From Mycobacterium sp. ENV421 (GTDB lineage: Bacteria > Actinomycetota > Actinomycetes > Mycobacteriales > Mycobacteriaceae): a DNA stretch of 64,000 nucleotides. Below the pieces are notes generated by a model, which was not told where the DNA came from, did not search any database, and was given only the letters and a program-made list of their open reading frames with translations. This document shows positions 27,915 to 35,962 of the stretch, one piece after another; within the stretch, counting starts at the first letter, position 1, and each line of letters begins with the position of its first letter. Made by a program: the position numbers and the translations under genes. The DNA is taken from contig NZ_PDHO01000022.1 in assembly GCF_002887815.1 (NCBI RefSeq), positions 1-64,000 of the forward strand. Reading direction: 5' to 3'.

Positions 27915-28927
27915 CACTTCTTCTCCGCGTGGCCACCGAATTCGCTGCGCATCGCCGAGCAGATCTTGTCGGTGAACTCGCCCAGCTGCCGGGACTGGAA
28001 ACGCTCGTAGAGGGCGGTGGTGATGACCGGGGCGGGGATACCTTCGTCCACCGCGGCGAGCACCGTCCAGCGTCCTTCGCCGGAATCCGATACCCGCCCG
28101 GAGAACTGGTCGAGGCCGGGTGAGGCCGCGAACGCGTCCGCGATCAGGTCCACCAGCCAGGATCCGACCACCGATCCGCGGCGCCAGACTTCGGCGACCT
28201 CGCCGACGTTGATGTCGTACTGATAGGCCCACGGGTCGCGCAGCGGAGTGGTCTCGGCGTCGACCACCCGATCGACCGTGCCGGCGTTGGCGTGCTTGAT
28301 GATGCTCAGCCCTTCGGCGATGGCGGCCATCATCCCGTACTCGACACCGTTGTGAACCATCTTCACGAAGTGCCCGGCGCCGTTGGGGCCGCAGTGTAGG
28401 TAGCCCTCGGGGGCGGTTCCGGCGGCGTCCGCGGGCCGGTTCGGGGTCGGCTCCGCGGTACCGATCCCCGGTGCGATGGTCTTGAAGATCGGATCGAGGC
28501 GATCGACCACGTCGGTCTCGCCGCCGATCATCAGGCAGTAGCCGCGGTCCAGCCCCCAGACTCCGCCGCTGGTGCCGCAATCGACGTAATGCAGACCACT
28601 TTCGGCGAGCTTCCGCGCCCGGGTGATGTCGTCGCGGTAGTACGAGTTGCCGCCGTCGATCACGGTGTCGCCGGACGAGAGCAGCGGGACCAGTGCGTCA
28701 AGAGTCGAGTCGACGATCGCGGCGGGCAGCATCAGCCATATCGCGCGCGGACCGTCGAGTTGTGCGACGAATTCTTCGAGGCTGGCCGCTCCGGTGGCGC
28801 CCTCGCCTTCCAGCTCGCTGACCGCGGCGGGGTTCACGTCGTACACGACGCACGTGTGCCCGCCCCGCATCAATCGGCGAACCAGGTTCGCGCCCATTCG
28901 TCCCAAACCAACCATGCCGAGTTGCAT
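27914..28927 (-). CDS. gnd: 6-phosphogluconate dehydrogenase, decarboxylating (short NAD-type)
   Basis: Oxidative decarboxylation of 6-phosphogluconate to ribulose-5-phosphate. 337 residues, the short class (like M. tuberculosis Gnd2, Rv1122c), which tends to prefer NAD+. MQLGMVGLGRMGANLVRRLM is the dinucleotide fingerprint; the substrate motif is DCGTSGGVWGLDRGYCLMIG, and GPNGAGHFVKMVHNGVEYGM carries the catalytic lysine and the NGxEYG block. ATG 28927 replaces an earlier in-frame start because it begins the fold exactly. It leads an operon gnd-zwf-glycosidase with 1-base stop/start overlaps and diverges from the HAD phosphatase gene. With zwf interrupted, its product may be fed by gluconate or another zwf copy. 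Confidence 0.95.
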   Translation of the reverse strand: MQLGMVGLGRMGANLVRRLMRGGHTCVVYDVNPAAVSELEGEGATGAASLEEFVAQLDGPRAIWLMLPAAIVDSTLDALVPLLSSGDTVIDGGNSYYRDDITRARKLAESGLHYVDCGTSGGVWGLDRGYCLMIGGETDVVDRLDPIFKTIAPGIGTAEPTPNRPADAAGTAPEGYLHCGPNGAGHFVKMVHNGVEYGMMAAIAEGLSIIKHANAGTVDRVVDAETTPLRDPWAYQYDINVGEVAEVWRRGSVVGSWLVDLIADAFAASPGLDQFSGRVSDSGEGRWTVLAAVDEGIPAPVITTALYERFQSRQLGEFTDKICSAMRSEFGGHAEKK

Positions 28928-29005
28928 GACGCCCACCCTAGTGATCCGTCGCAGCAAACTCGCCGGATTCGAGGTCAGGGCCTGGTACATGGCACAATCG
29001 TGGGC

Positions 29006-29689
29006 GTGCGAGCGGTGTTATGGGACATGGACGGCACTCTCGTCGACTCCGAAAAGCTCTGGGACGTCGCGATCAAGGAGCTGTACACCCGCCACGGCCG
29101 GGTGTTGTCTCCGGAGGTCCGCGACGCCACAGTGGGCGGCTCGGCCGACGGGGTGATCCGGATCGTGTTCGCCGACCTCGGTCTGGATCCGCACCCGGGG
29201 CACATGGCCGAGGTCGCCGACTGGATGCACGAGTACGTCGGAGAACTGTTTTCCACCGGCCTGCCGTGGTGCCCGGGTGCCCGGGAACTCCTCGACGCGC
29301 TGCGGGCCGCCGACGTGCCGATGGCGCTGGTGACCAACACTCGTCGGGACCTCACCGAGAATGCGTTGAACAGCATTGGCAGGCATTATTTTTCGGCCAC
29401 CGTATGCGGCGATGAGGTGCCTGAGGGCAAGCCCGCCCCGGACATCTACCTGCGCGCCGCCGAGCTGCTCGGGTTTGCCGCAGGTGAGTGTCTGGCTATC
29501 GAGGACTCGGTCACCGGCACCGCTGCCGCCGAAGACGCCGGATGCCCGGTGCTTGTGGTACCCAACGAGATCCACGTGCCCGCCACCCCTGGCCGGCAGC
29601 ACGTTTCGTCGCTCGCCGGGTTGGGCATCCCGCAGCTGCGTCAGATTCACACGGACCTGCGGCTAGGACTCGGCGAACGCTCGGCGTGA
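29006..29689 (+). CDS. HAD-superfamily phosphatase (beta-phosphoglucomutase/sugar-phosphatase type)
   Basis: 227-residue haloacid dehalogenase family hydrolase with helical cap. Motif I is LWDMDGTLVDSEKLW (two catalytic aspartates), motif II is ALVTNTRRDL, motif III is the lysine in VPEGKPAPDIYL and motif IV is CLAIEDSVTGTAAA. The GKPAPDIY/ED pattern is typical of small sugar-phosphate phosphatases and beta-phosphoglucomutases. GTG 29006 is used; GTG 29000 is also in frame. No ribosome-binding site is obvious but CACAAT lies about 8 bases before the start, so a leaderless message is possible. The sugar porter follows, and gnd/zwf diverge, suggesting sugar metabolism. Confidence 0.88.
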   Translation: MRAVLWDMDGTLVDSEKLWDVAIKELYTRHGRVLSPEVRDATVGGSADGVIRIVFADLGLDPHPGHMAEVADWMHEYVGELFSTGLPWCPGARELLDALRAADVPMALVTNTRRDLTENALNSIGRHYFSATVCGDEVPEGKPAPDIYLRAAELLGFAAGECLAIEDSVTGTAAAEDAGCPVLVVPNEIHVPATPGRQHVSSLAGLGIPQLRQIHTDLRLGLGERSA

Positions 29690-29775
29690 ACGGCTGACCG
29701 ATATCTGCGTGTTGCGGCTGCGACTGTGCAATCGTAGTTGTGATCAGGATCGCAGTGCTGCGGAAAGGACGCCTC

Positions 29776-31242
29776 ATGGCCGGCCAGGGACCCACCAGCG
29801 ACACACCCACAGGACTCGAGGACGCGGACTTCTCCTCGGGCGGCACGGCGGTCCGGATAGCCTCGGTAGCCGCTCTGGGCGGCCTGCTCTTCGGCTACGA
29901 CAGCGCGGTCATCAACGGTGCGGTCGACTCGATCCAGTCGGACTTCGGCATCGGTAACACCGAGCTCGGCTTCGCCGTCGCGTCGGCGTTGCTCGGAGCC
30001 GCCGCCGGTGCGATGTCCGCGGGCCGGATCGCCGACCGCATCGGCCGCATCTCGGTCATGAAGATCGCGGCGGTGTTCTTCCTCATCAGCGCCATCGGCA
30101 CCGGGCTGGCACCGAATGTCGTGACGGTTGTCATCTTCCGGATCGTCGGCGGCATCGGCGTCGGCATCGCCTCGGTGATCGCGCCTGCGTACATCGCCGA
30201 GACCTCCCCGCCGCGCATCCGCGGCCGGCTCGGCTCACTACAACAGCTGGCCATCGTCTCCGGCATCTTCCTGTCGTTCGTCGTGAACTGGCTACTCCAG
30301 CACGCCGCCGGGGGCCCGAACAAGGAACTGTGGCTGCACCTCGACGCCTGGCGGTGGATGTTCCTGGCGATGGCGATTCCCGCGATCCTGTACGGGGCGT
30401 TGGCGTTCACCATCCCGGAGTCGCCGCGATATCTGGTGGCCAGTCACAAGATTCCCGAGGCTCGCCGGGTGCTGAGCATGCTGCTGGGCGAGAAGAACCT
30501 CGAGATCACCATCAGCCGCATCCGGGAAACCCTGGAGCGCGAGGACAAGCCCTCCTGGCGGGATCTGCGCAAGCCCACCGGTGGGCTGTTCGGCATCGTC
30601 TGGGTTGGCTTGGGACTGTCGATCTTCCAACAGTTCGTCGGCATCAACGTGATCTTCTACTACTCGAATGTGCTGTGGCAGGCCGTCGGCTTCGACGCCG
30701 ACCAGTCGGCCATCTACACCGTGATCACGTCGGTGGTGAACGTGGCGACCACGCTGATCGCGATCGCCCTGATCGACAAGATCGGCCGCAAACCACTCTT
30801 GCTGATCGGCTCGTCCGGCATGGCGGTCACCCTCATCACGATGGCCGTCATCTTCGCCAACGCCACTCTGGTCGACGGAAAGCCGGACTTGACGGGCGCA
30901 TCCGGAGTCGTCGCGCTGATCGCCGCGAACCTCTTCGTGGTGGCGTTCGGTATGTCCTGGGGGCCGGTCGTCTGGGTGCTGCTGGGCGAGATGTTCCCGA
31001 ACCGCATCCGTGCGGCCGCACTCGGCCTGGCGGCGGCGGGACAGTGGGCGGCGAACTGGTTGATCACGGTCACGTTCCCCGGCCTGCGCGAGCACCTGGG
31101 TCTCGCGTACGGGTTCTACGGGCTGTGCGCGATCCTGTCGGGACTGTTCGTCTGGAAGTGGGTCATGGAGACCAAGGGTGTCTCGCTCGAGGACATGCAC
31201 GCCGAACTCCTGCACGAGGACAAGCCGGCACGCTCGGGTTAG
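29776..31242 (+). CDS. MFS sugar:proton symporter (sugar porter family)
   Basis: 488-residue transporter with 12 predicted membrane helices, of the XylE/GalP/GlcP group. Signature motifs: LFGYDSAVINGAV in helix 1, GRIADRIGRISVM after helix 2, PESPRYLV before the central loop, FQQFVGINVIFYYSN in helix 7 (sugar-binding QQxxGxNxxxYYS), DKIGRKPLLLIG after helix 8 and WGPVVWVLLGEMFPNRIRA in helix 10-11. It probably imports glucose, galactose or a pentose with protons; specificity cannot be read by eye. ATG 29776 follows AAAGGA at 6 bases. The neighbouring gnd, zwf and HAD phosphatase genes make a sugar uptake and oxidation locus. Confidence 0.93.
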   Translation: MAGQGPTSDTPTGLEDADFSSGGTAVRIASVAALGGLLFGYDSAVINGAVDSIQSDFGIGNTELGFAVASALLGAAAGAMSAGRIADRIGRISVMKIAAVFFLISAIGTGLAPNVVTVVIFRIVGGIGVGIASVIAPAYIAETSPPRIRGRLGSLQQLAIVSGIFLSFVVNWLLQHAAGGPNKELWLHLDAWRWMFLAMAIPAILYGALAFTIPESPRYLVASHKIPEARRVLSMLLGEKNLEITISRIRETLEREDKPSWRDLRKPTGGLFGIVWVGLGLSIFQQFVGINVIFYYSNVLWQAVGFDADQSAIYTVITSVVNVATTLIAIALIDKIGRKPLLLIGSSGMAVTLITMAVIFANATLVDGKPDLTGASGVVALIAANLFVVAFGMSWGPVVWVLLGEMFPNRIRAAALGLAAAGQWAANWLITVTFPGLREHLGLAYGFYGLCAILSGLFVWKWVMETKGVSLEDMHAELLHEDKPARSG

Positions 31243-31248
31243 CCGTGC

Positions 31249-31836
31249 TCAGGGGACGTCGGTGTATTGCCAGTTCGCGCCGGTGTTGGAGAACGTGAAT
31301 CCCTTGCCGGTCTGTTCACTCAGGCACGAGATGCCGGTCTGCTGCTGAATGTTGCAGCGAAATCCGGCGGCAGCGAGGATCTTGTTGAACGGCAACGTCT
31401 TCGGAGCGCCCGACGGCTGTGTGAATTGCTCAGCTGGTACCGAGGCGAACTGGGGATCGTCTTGGGTGAACACCATGATGGAGTTGGGTGCGACGCTCTG
31501 CCCGTCGGCGTCGGTCACCGTATCGGGCGCACCCGTCACGCCGATGCGACCGGTTCCCGAGGTCGACTGGCAACCGGCCCAGGTGCGGGGGACGATCACG
31601 CAGCGCCAGCTGCCGCTCGGACTGGTGAAGTAGTAGCCCGAATGCACGTCATCGGTCCGGGTGTAGAAGTCGAACGCATTGACCAGCTTGTCATTGCTGG
31701 GACGCGCTGAAGTAGTGGTGGCCGCGGGTGGCGCCGTTTGCTCCCCGGACTCCTTGGTGGTGACGATCGGGCTGGAACAGCCGGCCAGCGCCGCGACGGC
31801 GGCGCCCAGGACGAACAGTGGCCGGGATACTCGCAC
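31249..31836 (-). CDS. Lipoprotein of unknown function
   Basis: 195-residue predicted lipoprotein. The N-terminus VRVSRPLFVLGAAVAALAGC is a signal peptide with lipobox LAGC (Cys20), followed by a Thr/Ala/Pro linker. The folded part contains YYFTSPSGSWRCVIVPRTWA, IMVFTQDDPQF and a C-terminal FRCNIQQQTGISCLSEQTGKGFTFS; the cysteines probably form disulfides. The latter blocks recur in several small mycobacterial secreted proteins of unknown role. GTG 31836 is the start because the longer open frame upstream runs antisense over hisE and hisG. It converges on the sugar porter, stop codons 6 bases apart. Confidence 0.8.
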   Translation of the reverse strand: MRVSRPLFVLGAAVAALAGCSSPIVTTKESGEQTAPPAATTTSARPSNDKLVNAFDFYTRTDDVHSGYYFTSPSGSWRCVIVPRTWAGCQSTSGTGRIGVTGAPDTVTDADGQSVAPNSIMVFTQDDPQFASVPAEQFTQPSGAPKTLPFNKILAAAGFRCNIQQQTGISCLSEQTGKGFTFSNTGANWQYTDVP

Positions 31837-31890
31837 GAGAAGCCAGCCTAGTGGCCGACCGGAAACCGCCGTGACGGCGGCTGCACCCGC

Positions 31891-32172
31891 ATGGAACAAT
31901 CGCAGGCCGTGAAGACCTTCGAGGAACTGTTCGCCGAACTGGGGGAGCGAGCCCGCACCCGACCGGCGGGCAGCGCCACCGTCGCCGCGCTGGACGGCGG
32001 TGTGCACGCCCTCGGCAAGAAGATCCTCGAAGAAGCCGGCGAGGTGTGGCTGGCCGCCGAGCACGAATCCGACGAGGCGCTGGCCGAGGAGATCAGCCAG
32101 TTGTTCTACTGGGCGCAGGTGATGATGGTCGCCCGTGGCCTGACCCTCGACGACATCTACCGGAAGCTCTAG
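31891..32172 (+). CDS. hisE: Phosphoribosyl-ATP pyrophosphohydrolase
   Basis: Second step of histidine synthesis: hydrolyses phosphoribosyl-ATP to phosphoribosyl-AMP and pyrophosphate. 93 residues, the length of mycobacterial HisE, a stand-alone enzyme of the MazG-like all-alpha NTP-pyrophosphatase fold. KTFEELFAELGERARTRPAG, KKILEEAGEVWLAAEHESD and EEISQLFYWAQVMM hold the metal-binding EExxE and ExxD pattern. ATG 31891 matches the known N-terminus. hisG starts 9 bases after the stop. This corresponds to Rv2122c-Rv2121c. Confidence 0.97.
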   Translation: MEQSQAVKTFEELFAELGERARTRPAGSATVAALDGGVHALGKKILEEAGEVWLAAEHESDEALAEEISQLFYWAQVMMVARGLTLDDIYRKL

Positions 32173-32181
32173 GTGGCTGCC

Positions 32182-33036
32182 ATGTTGCGCGTTGCCGTCC
32201 CGAACAAGGGGGCGCTGTCCGAATCCGCAGCCGAGATCCTCTCCGAGGCCGGCTACCGGCGGCGCACCGATCCCAAGGATCTCACCGTCATCGACCCGGC
32301 CAATGGCGTCGAGTTCTTCTTCCTGCGTCCCAAGGACATCGCGATCTACGTCGGCTCCGGTCAGCTCGACTTCGGGATCACCGGCCGTGATCTGGCCGCC
32401 GAGTCCGACGCCCCGGTGACCGAGCGGCTGGCTCTGGGCTTCGGCTCGTCGAGCTTCCGGTACGCCGCACCGGCTGGACGGCAATGGGCAGTTTCCGACC
32501 TGGCGGGCAAACGGATCGCCACCGCGTACCCGAACCTGGTCCGGAAAGACTTGGCGAGCAAGGGAATCGAGGCCACCGTCATCCGCCTCGACGGGGCGGT
32601 CGAGATCTCGATCCAGCTCGGCGTGGCCGACGCGATCGCCGACGTGGTCGGTTCGGGCCGAACGCTGCGGCTGCACGATCTGGTGGCTTTCGGTGAGACG
32701 CTGTGTGATTCGGAAGCAGTGCTGATCGAACGGGCCGGCAACGGCGACGACTCCAACCGGGCCGCGCGCGATCAATTGGCGGCCCGCGTCCAAGGTGTGG
32801 TGTTCGGCCAGCAGTACCTGATGCTCGACTACGACTGCCCGCGTTCGGTGCTCGATCGCGCCACCGCGGTCACCCCCGGTCTGGAGTCACCCACGATCGC
32901 GCCGCTGGCCGACCCGGACTGGGTTGCGGTGCGCGCCCTGGTTCCGCGCCGCGATGTGAACGCGATCATGGATGAGCTCGCGGCCATCGGGGCCAAGGCG
33001 ATTCTGGCCTCCGACATCAGGTTCTGCCGCTTCTGA
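32182..33036 (+). CDS. hisG: ATP phosphoribosyltransferase, long (regulated) form
   Basis: First and committed step of histidine synthesis, joining ATP and PRPP; hexameric and inhibited by histidine. 284 residues, the long HisG form. MLRVAVPNKGALSESAAEIL starts domain I; IAIYVGSGQLDFGITGRDL and EATVIRLDGAVEISIQLGVA follow, with the PRPP loop in ADAIADVVGSGRTL. The C-terminal ACT-like domain VRALVPRRDVNAIMDELAAI binds histidine. ATG 32182 is chosen over GTG 32173 because it matches the family start and AGGTGG sits at the right distance. The hisEG pair stands apart from other his genes, as in M. tuberculosis. Confidence 0.97.
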   Translation: MLRVAVPNKGALSESAAEILSEAGYRRRTDPKDLTVIDPANGVEFFFLRPKDIAIYVGSGQLDFGITGRDLAAESDAPVTERLALGFGSSSFRYAAPAGRQWAVSDLAGKRIATAYPNLVRKDLASKGIEATVIRLDGAVEISIQLGVADAIADVVGSGRTLRLHDLVAFGETLCDSEAVLIERAGNGDDSNRAARDQLAARVQGVVFGQQYLMLDYDCPRSVLDRATAVTPGLESPTIAPLADPDWVAVRALVPRRDVNAIMDELAAIGAKAILASDIRFCRF

Positions 33037-33104
33037 GGTTGGCCCGCCGCTGCGGCGGCTGCGTGTTAGCGTCCCTTTAGTTGCCACCGGCCCGAAGGAC
33101 CGTC

Positions 33105-33587
33105 ATGACGCACGCTCTCGTTCTGTTGCTGGCCCTACTGATCGGTGTGATCGCCGGATTGCGCGCGCTGACCGCGCCCGCGGTCGTGGCATGGGGCGCA
33201 TTTCTCGGGTGGATCGACGTCACCGACAAGTGGTCGGCCTGGGTGGGCAGCTGGATCACCGTGGCCGTGCTGACGGTCCTGTTGCTCGTCGAGCTCGTCA
33301 CCGATCAGCTGCCGAAGACGCCCAGCCGCAAGACCACCGCGCAGTTCCTGACCCGCCTGCTCACCGGTGCGTTCGCCGGTGCGGTGATCGGCAGCGCGTT
33401 CTTCCATACGTTCAGTTCACTCGGGGCCGGCATCATCGGCGCGGTGCTCGGCACCCTCGGTGGCTACGAGGCACGCTCACGGCTGGTGGCGGCCAATGGG
33501 GGCCGTGATCTGCCGGTGGCGATCGGCGAGGACGTGATCGCAGTGGGCGGCGGCTTCCTGGTTGCCTACCTGGTCAGTCTTCTGTGA
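33105..33587 (+). CDS. DUF4126 family membrane protein (Rv2120c-like)
   Basis: 160-residue protein with about four membrane helices: LVLLLALLIGVIAGLRALTA, the WITVAVLTVLLLVELVTDQL region, a small-residue helix with GAFAGAVIGSAFF, and GGGFLVAYLVSLL at the end. The pattern LRALTAPAVVAWG, D-KTP-R and GA-GG resembles DUF4126. Function is unknown. ATG 33105 follows GAAGGA. The stop overlaps the FAD oxidoreductase start (GTGA), so the two are translationally coupled. In M. tuberculosis the same position after hisG is held by Rv2120c. Confidence 0.85.
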   Translation: MTHALVLLLALLIGVIAGLRALTAPAVVAWGAFLGWIDVTDKWSAWVGSWITVAVLTVLLLVELVTDQLPKTPSRKTTAQFLTRLLTGAFAGAVIGSAFFHTFSSLGAGIIGAVLGTLGGYEARSRLVAANGGRDLPVAIGEDVIAVGGGFLVAYLVSLL

Positions 33588-34951
33588 CTCACGTAGACGC
33601 GATCATCGTCGGTGCCGGGCAGGCCGGCCCACCCTTGGCCGGGCGACTGACAGACGCCGGTAACACCGTCGCGGTGATCGAACGCAAACTCGTCGGCGGA
33701 ACGTGCGTCAACTCCGGCTGTATACCGACCAAGACCCTGGTCGCCAGTGCGCACACCGCCCACACCGCCCGCCGCGGAGCCGATTACGGGGTGTCCACCG
33801 GTGACGTGTCGGTCGACATGGCAAAAGTGAAGGCGCGCAAGGACGGAATCGTGCTCGGCGATCGCAGCGGCGTCGAATCGTGGATCGAGGGCATGCCGGG
33901 TTGCACTCTGATTCGCGGCCATGCCCGGTTCGAGGATCCGCACACCATCCGCGTCGGGGACGAGGTCCTGACAGCCGACCGGATCTTCCTCAATGTCGGG
34001 GGCCGGGCGGTGGTGCCGGAGCTGCCCGGGCTCGGCGACATCGACTACCTGACCAATGTCGGCATCCTCGAACTCGACGTGGTGCCTGACCATCTGGTGA
34101 TCGTCGGCGGCAGCTACATCGGGCTGGAGTTCGCCCAGATGTATCGCCGGTTCGGCGCTCGGGTCACCGTGCTCGAACGGGGGCCCAGGCTCACGCCGCG
34201 CGAGGACGAGGACGTCTCGGCGGCCATCGAGGACATCCTCACGGCCGAGGGCATCACCGTCGTCACCGGCGCATCCGGTCTACGATTCACCAAGCGCGAC
34301 AACGGTTTCGAGGTGATTCCGTACGACGGAGCCGAGCCCATCGCCGGTTCACACCTGCTGGTGGCCGTGGGCCGCCAGCCGAACACCGACGACCTCGGCC
34401 TCGACCGCGCCGGTGTCGAGGTCGACGGCCGCGGCTACATCGTCGTCGACGACCAACTTCGCACCACCGCCGAACACATCTGGGCGATGGGCGACTGTAA
34501 CGGCAAGGGCGCCTTCACCCACACCTCCTACAACGACTTCGAGATCGTCGCGGCCAACCTGCTCGACGACGATCCGCGCCGAGTCAGCGACCGGGTACCG
34601 ACCTACGCTCTCTACATCGACCCGCCACTCGGCCGGGCCGGCCTGACCGTCGACCAGGTGCGCAAGTCCGGCCGTCGGGCCCTGGTGGGCCGGCGGCCGA
34701 TGACCAGGGTCGGCCGGGCGGTGGAAAAGGGCGAGACGCAAGGCTTCATGCAGGTCGTCGTGGACGCCGACACCGAGGAGATCCTCGGCGCGGCGATCCT
34801 CGGGGTCGGCGGCGACGAGGTCATCCACTCGATCCTCGACATCATGTCCGCCAAGAAGCCCTACACGGCGATATCGCGCACCATGCACATCCACCCGACC
34901 GTCAGCGAGCTGGTGCCGACCGTGCTGCAGGAGCTGGAACCGCTCACGTAG
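33584..34951 (+). CDS. FAD-dependent pyridine nucleotide-disulfide oxidoreductase (MerA-like core)
   Basis: 455-residue flavoprotein of the lipoamide dehydrogenase/mercuric reductase class. DAIIVGAGQAGPPLAGRL binds FAD; GGTCVNSGCIPTKTLV is the redox-active disulfide; LVIVGGSYIGLEFAQMYRRF is the NAD(P)H site; IWAMGDCNGKGAFTHTSYND is the second FAD motif; the C-terminal MHIHPTVSELVP holds the base pair His-Glu of the partner subunit. The vicinal C-terminal cysteines and N-terminal metal-binding domain of true MerA are absent, so mercury reduction is unlikely. Electron acceptor unknown; RclA-like copper or thiol chemistry is a possibility. GTG 33584 overlaps the DUF4126 stop. Confidence 0.88.
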   Translation: MTHVDAIIVGAGQAGPPLAGRLTDAGNTVAVIERKLVGGTCVNSGCIPTKTLVASAHTAHTARRGADYGVSTGDVSVDMAKVKARKDGIVLGDRSGVESWIEGMPGCTLIRGHARFEDPHTIRVGDEVLTADRIFLNVGGRAVVPELPGLGDIDYLTNVGILELDVVPDHLVIVGGSYIGLEFAQMYRRFGARVTVLERGPRLTPREDEDVSAAIEDILTAEGITVVTGASGLRFTKRDNGFEVIPYDGAEPIAGSHLLVAVGRQPNTDDLGLDRAGVEVDGRGYIVVDDQLRTTAEHIWAMGDCNGKGAFTHTSYNDFEIVAANLLDDDPRRVSDRVPTYALYIDPPLGRAGLTVDQVRKSGRRALVGRRPMTRVGRAVEKGETQGFMQVVVDADTEEILGAAILGVGGDEVIHSILDIMSAKKPYTAISRTMHIHPTVSELVPTVLQELEPLT

Positions 34952-35026
34952 CGGCGGGGGCCGGCGCGATCCGGGCGCAGATTCTTGCTCTTCTGGGTTG
35001 GGCCCGGCTCTGGCATGCTGTGGGGC

Positions 35027-35410
35027 ATGACTGAGCCGCAGTTCGGAGGCACCGAGGGCGCGCCGCCGCCCAACTACCAGGCCCCGCCGAATTACCCGAT
35101 GCCGCCGCAGTATCCGGGCCCGGGTGGCTACGTGGATCCCGCCGCCCCGTTCGGCCGCCATCCGGTCACCGGTGAGCCGCTGTCTGACAAATCCAAGATC
35201 GTCGCCGGGTTGCTGCAGCTGCTCGGCTTGTTCGGCCTGGTGGGGATCGGCCGCATCTACCTCGGCTACACCGGACTGGGGATCGCCCAGCTGCTGGTCG
35301 GGCTCGTCACGTGCGGCGTCGGCGCGGTCATCTGGGGGATCATCGACGGCGTCATGATCCTCACCGACAAGGTGCGCGACCCGCAGGGACGTCCCCTGCG
35401 TGATGGGTAG
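35027..35410 (+). CDS. TM2 domain-containing membrane protein
   Basis: 127 residues. The first 45 are a proline/tyrosine/glycine-rich cytosolic tail (PPNYQAPPNYPMPPQYPGPG), then KSKIVAGLLQLLGLFGLVGI and GRIYLGYTGLGIAQLL with a second hydrophobic helix ending WGIIDGVMIL, the TM2 pattern with its GxxRFYLG-like turn and terminal W..D. The role of bacterial TM2 proteins is unknown. ATG 35027 gives a clean start. The next gene (DUF2752) overlaps its stop, a pairing that matches Rv1615/Rv1616 in M. tuberculosis as far as I recall. Confidence 0.88.
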   Translation: MTEPQFGGTEGAPPPNYQAPPNYPMPPQYPGPGGYVDPAAPFGRHPVTGEPLSDKSKIVAGLLQLLGLFGLVGIGRIYLGYTGLGIAQLLVGLVTCGVGAVIWGIIDGVMILTDKVRDPQGRPLRDG

Positions 35411-35813
35411 CGTCGACCAGCCACCCAGAACCCGGCTCTACACCGGGCTCGCCACGGGTGCGCTGGGGATCGGTGCGCTCACCTATGTCGGCATCGCCGA
35501 CCCGCACCGGCCCGGCTCACTCTTTCCGCCGTGCCCGTTCCGGTTGCTCACCGGCTGGAACTGCCCGGCGTGCGGTGGCCTGCGAATGACCCACGACCTG
35601 CTGCACGGCGACGTCGCAGCCGCTGTCGTCGACAATGTGTTCCTGCTCGTGGGTTTGCCGCTGCTGGCACTCTGGGCGATCTGGCGGATCCGGCGAGGGG
35701 AGCGGCCGTTTCCGCTTTCGGTGATCAGCGTGATCGCCGTCGCGGCGATCAGCTGGACGGTCATCCGGAACCTGCCGGGCTTCCCGCTGGTGCCCACATT
35801 AATCGGGCAGTGA
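35403..35813 (+). CDS. DUF2752 family membrane protein
   Basis: 136 residues with three to four hydrophobic helices. The hallmark is PCPFRLLTGWNCPACGGLRM followed by THDLLHGD, the DUF2752 core with a CPxCG pair flanked by a third cysteine and a histidine, probably a metal or redox site at the membrane face. Function unknown. ATG 35403 lies within the end of the TM2 gene (8-base overlap), so the two are coupled. About 150 bases separate it from gltB. Confidence 0.88.
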   Translation: MGSVDQPPRTRLYTGLATGALGIGALTYVGIADPHRPGSLFPPCPFRLLTGWNCPACGGLRMTHDLLHGDVAAAVVDNVFLLVGLPLLALWAIWRIRRGERPFPLSVISVIAVAAISWTVIRNLPGFPLVPTLIGQ

Positions 35814-35962
35814 TGCCCACACCGCGCTGATACACTCGCAACTGAAAATCATCGGGCCGGTGCAGTCCCAGACATCACACGTCAGACTGCGGTAAGGCCA
35901 ATCACCACGCGCATCGCGCACACCAGCTTTCCGCCGCATGACCGACCGCGGAGGAGCGTGGA

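Noticed and set aside
27204..28580. Single long minus-strand frame joining gnd antiframe sequence to the first part of zwf
   Set aside because: The part before 27914 is the wrong frame of gnd; zwf starts at ATG 27914 with an ATGA overlap.
33584..34951. Mercuric reductase and a mer operon
   Set aside because: No N-terminal metal-binding domain, no C-terminal vicinal cysteines, and no merR/merB/merT neighbours.
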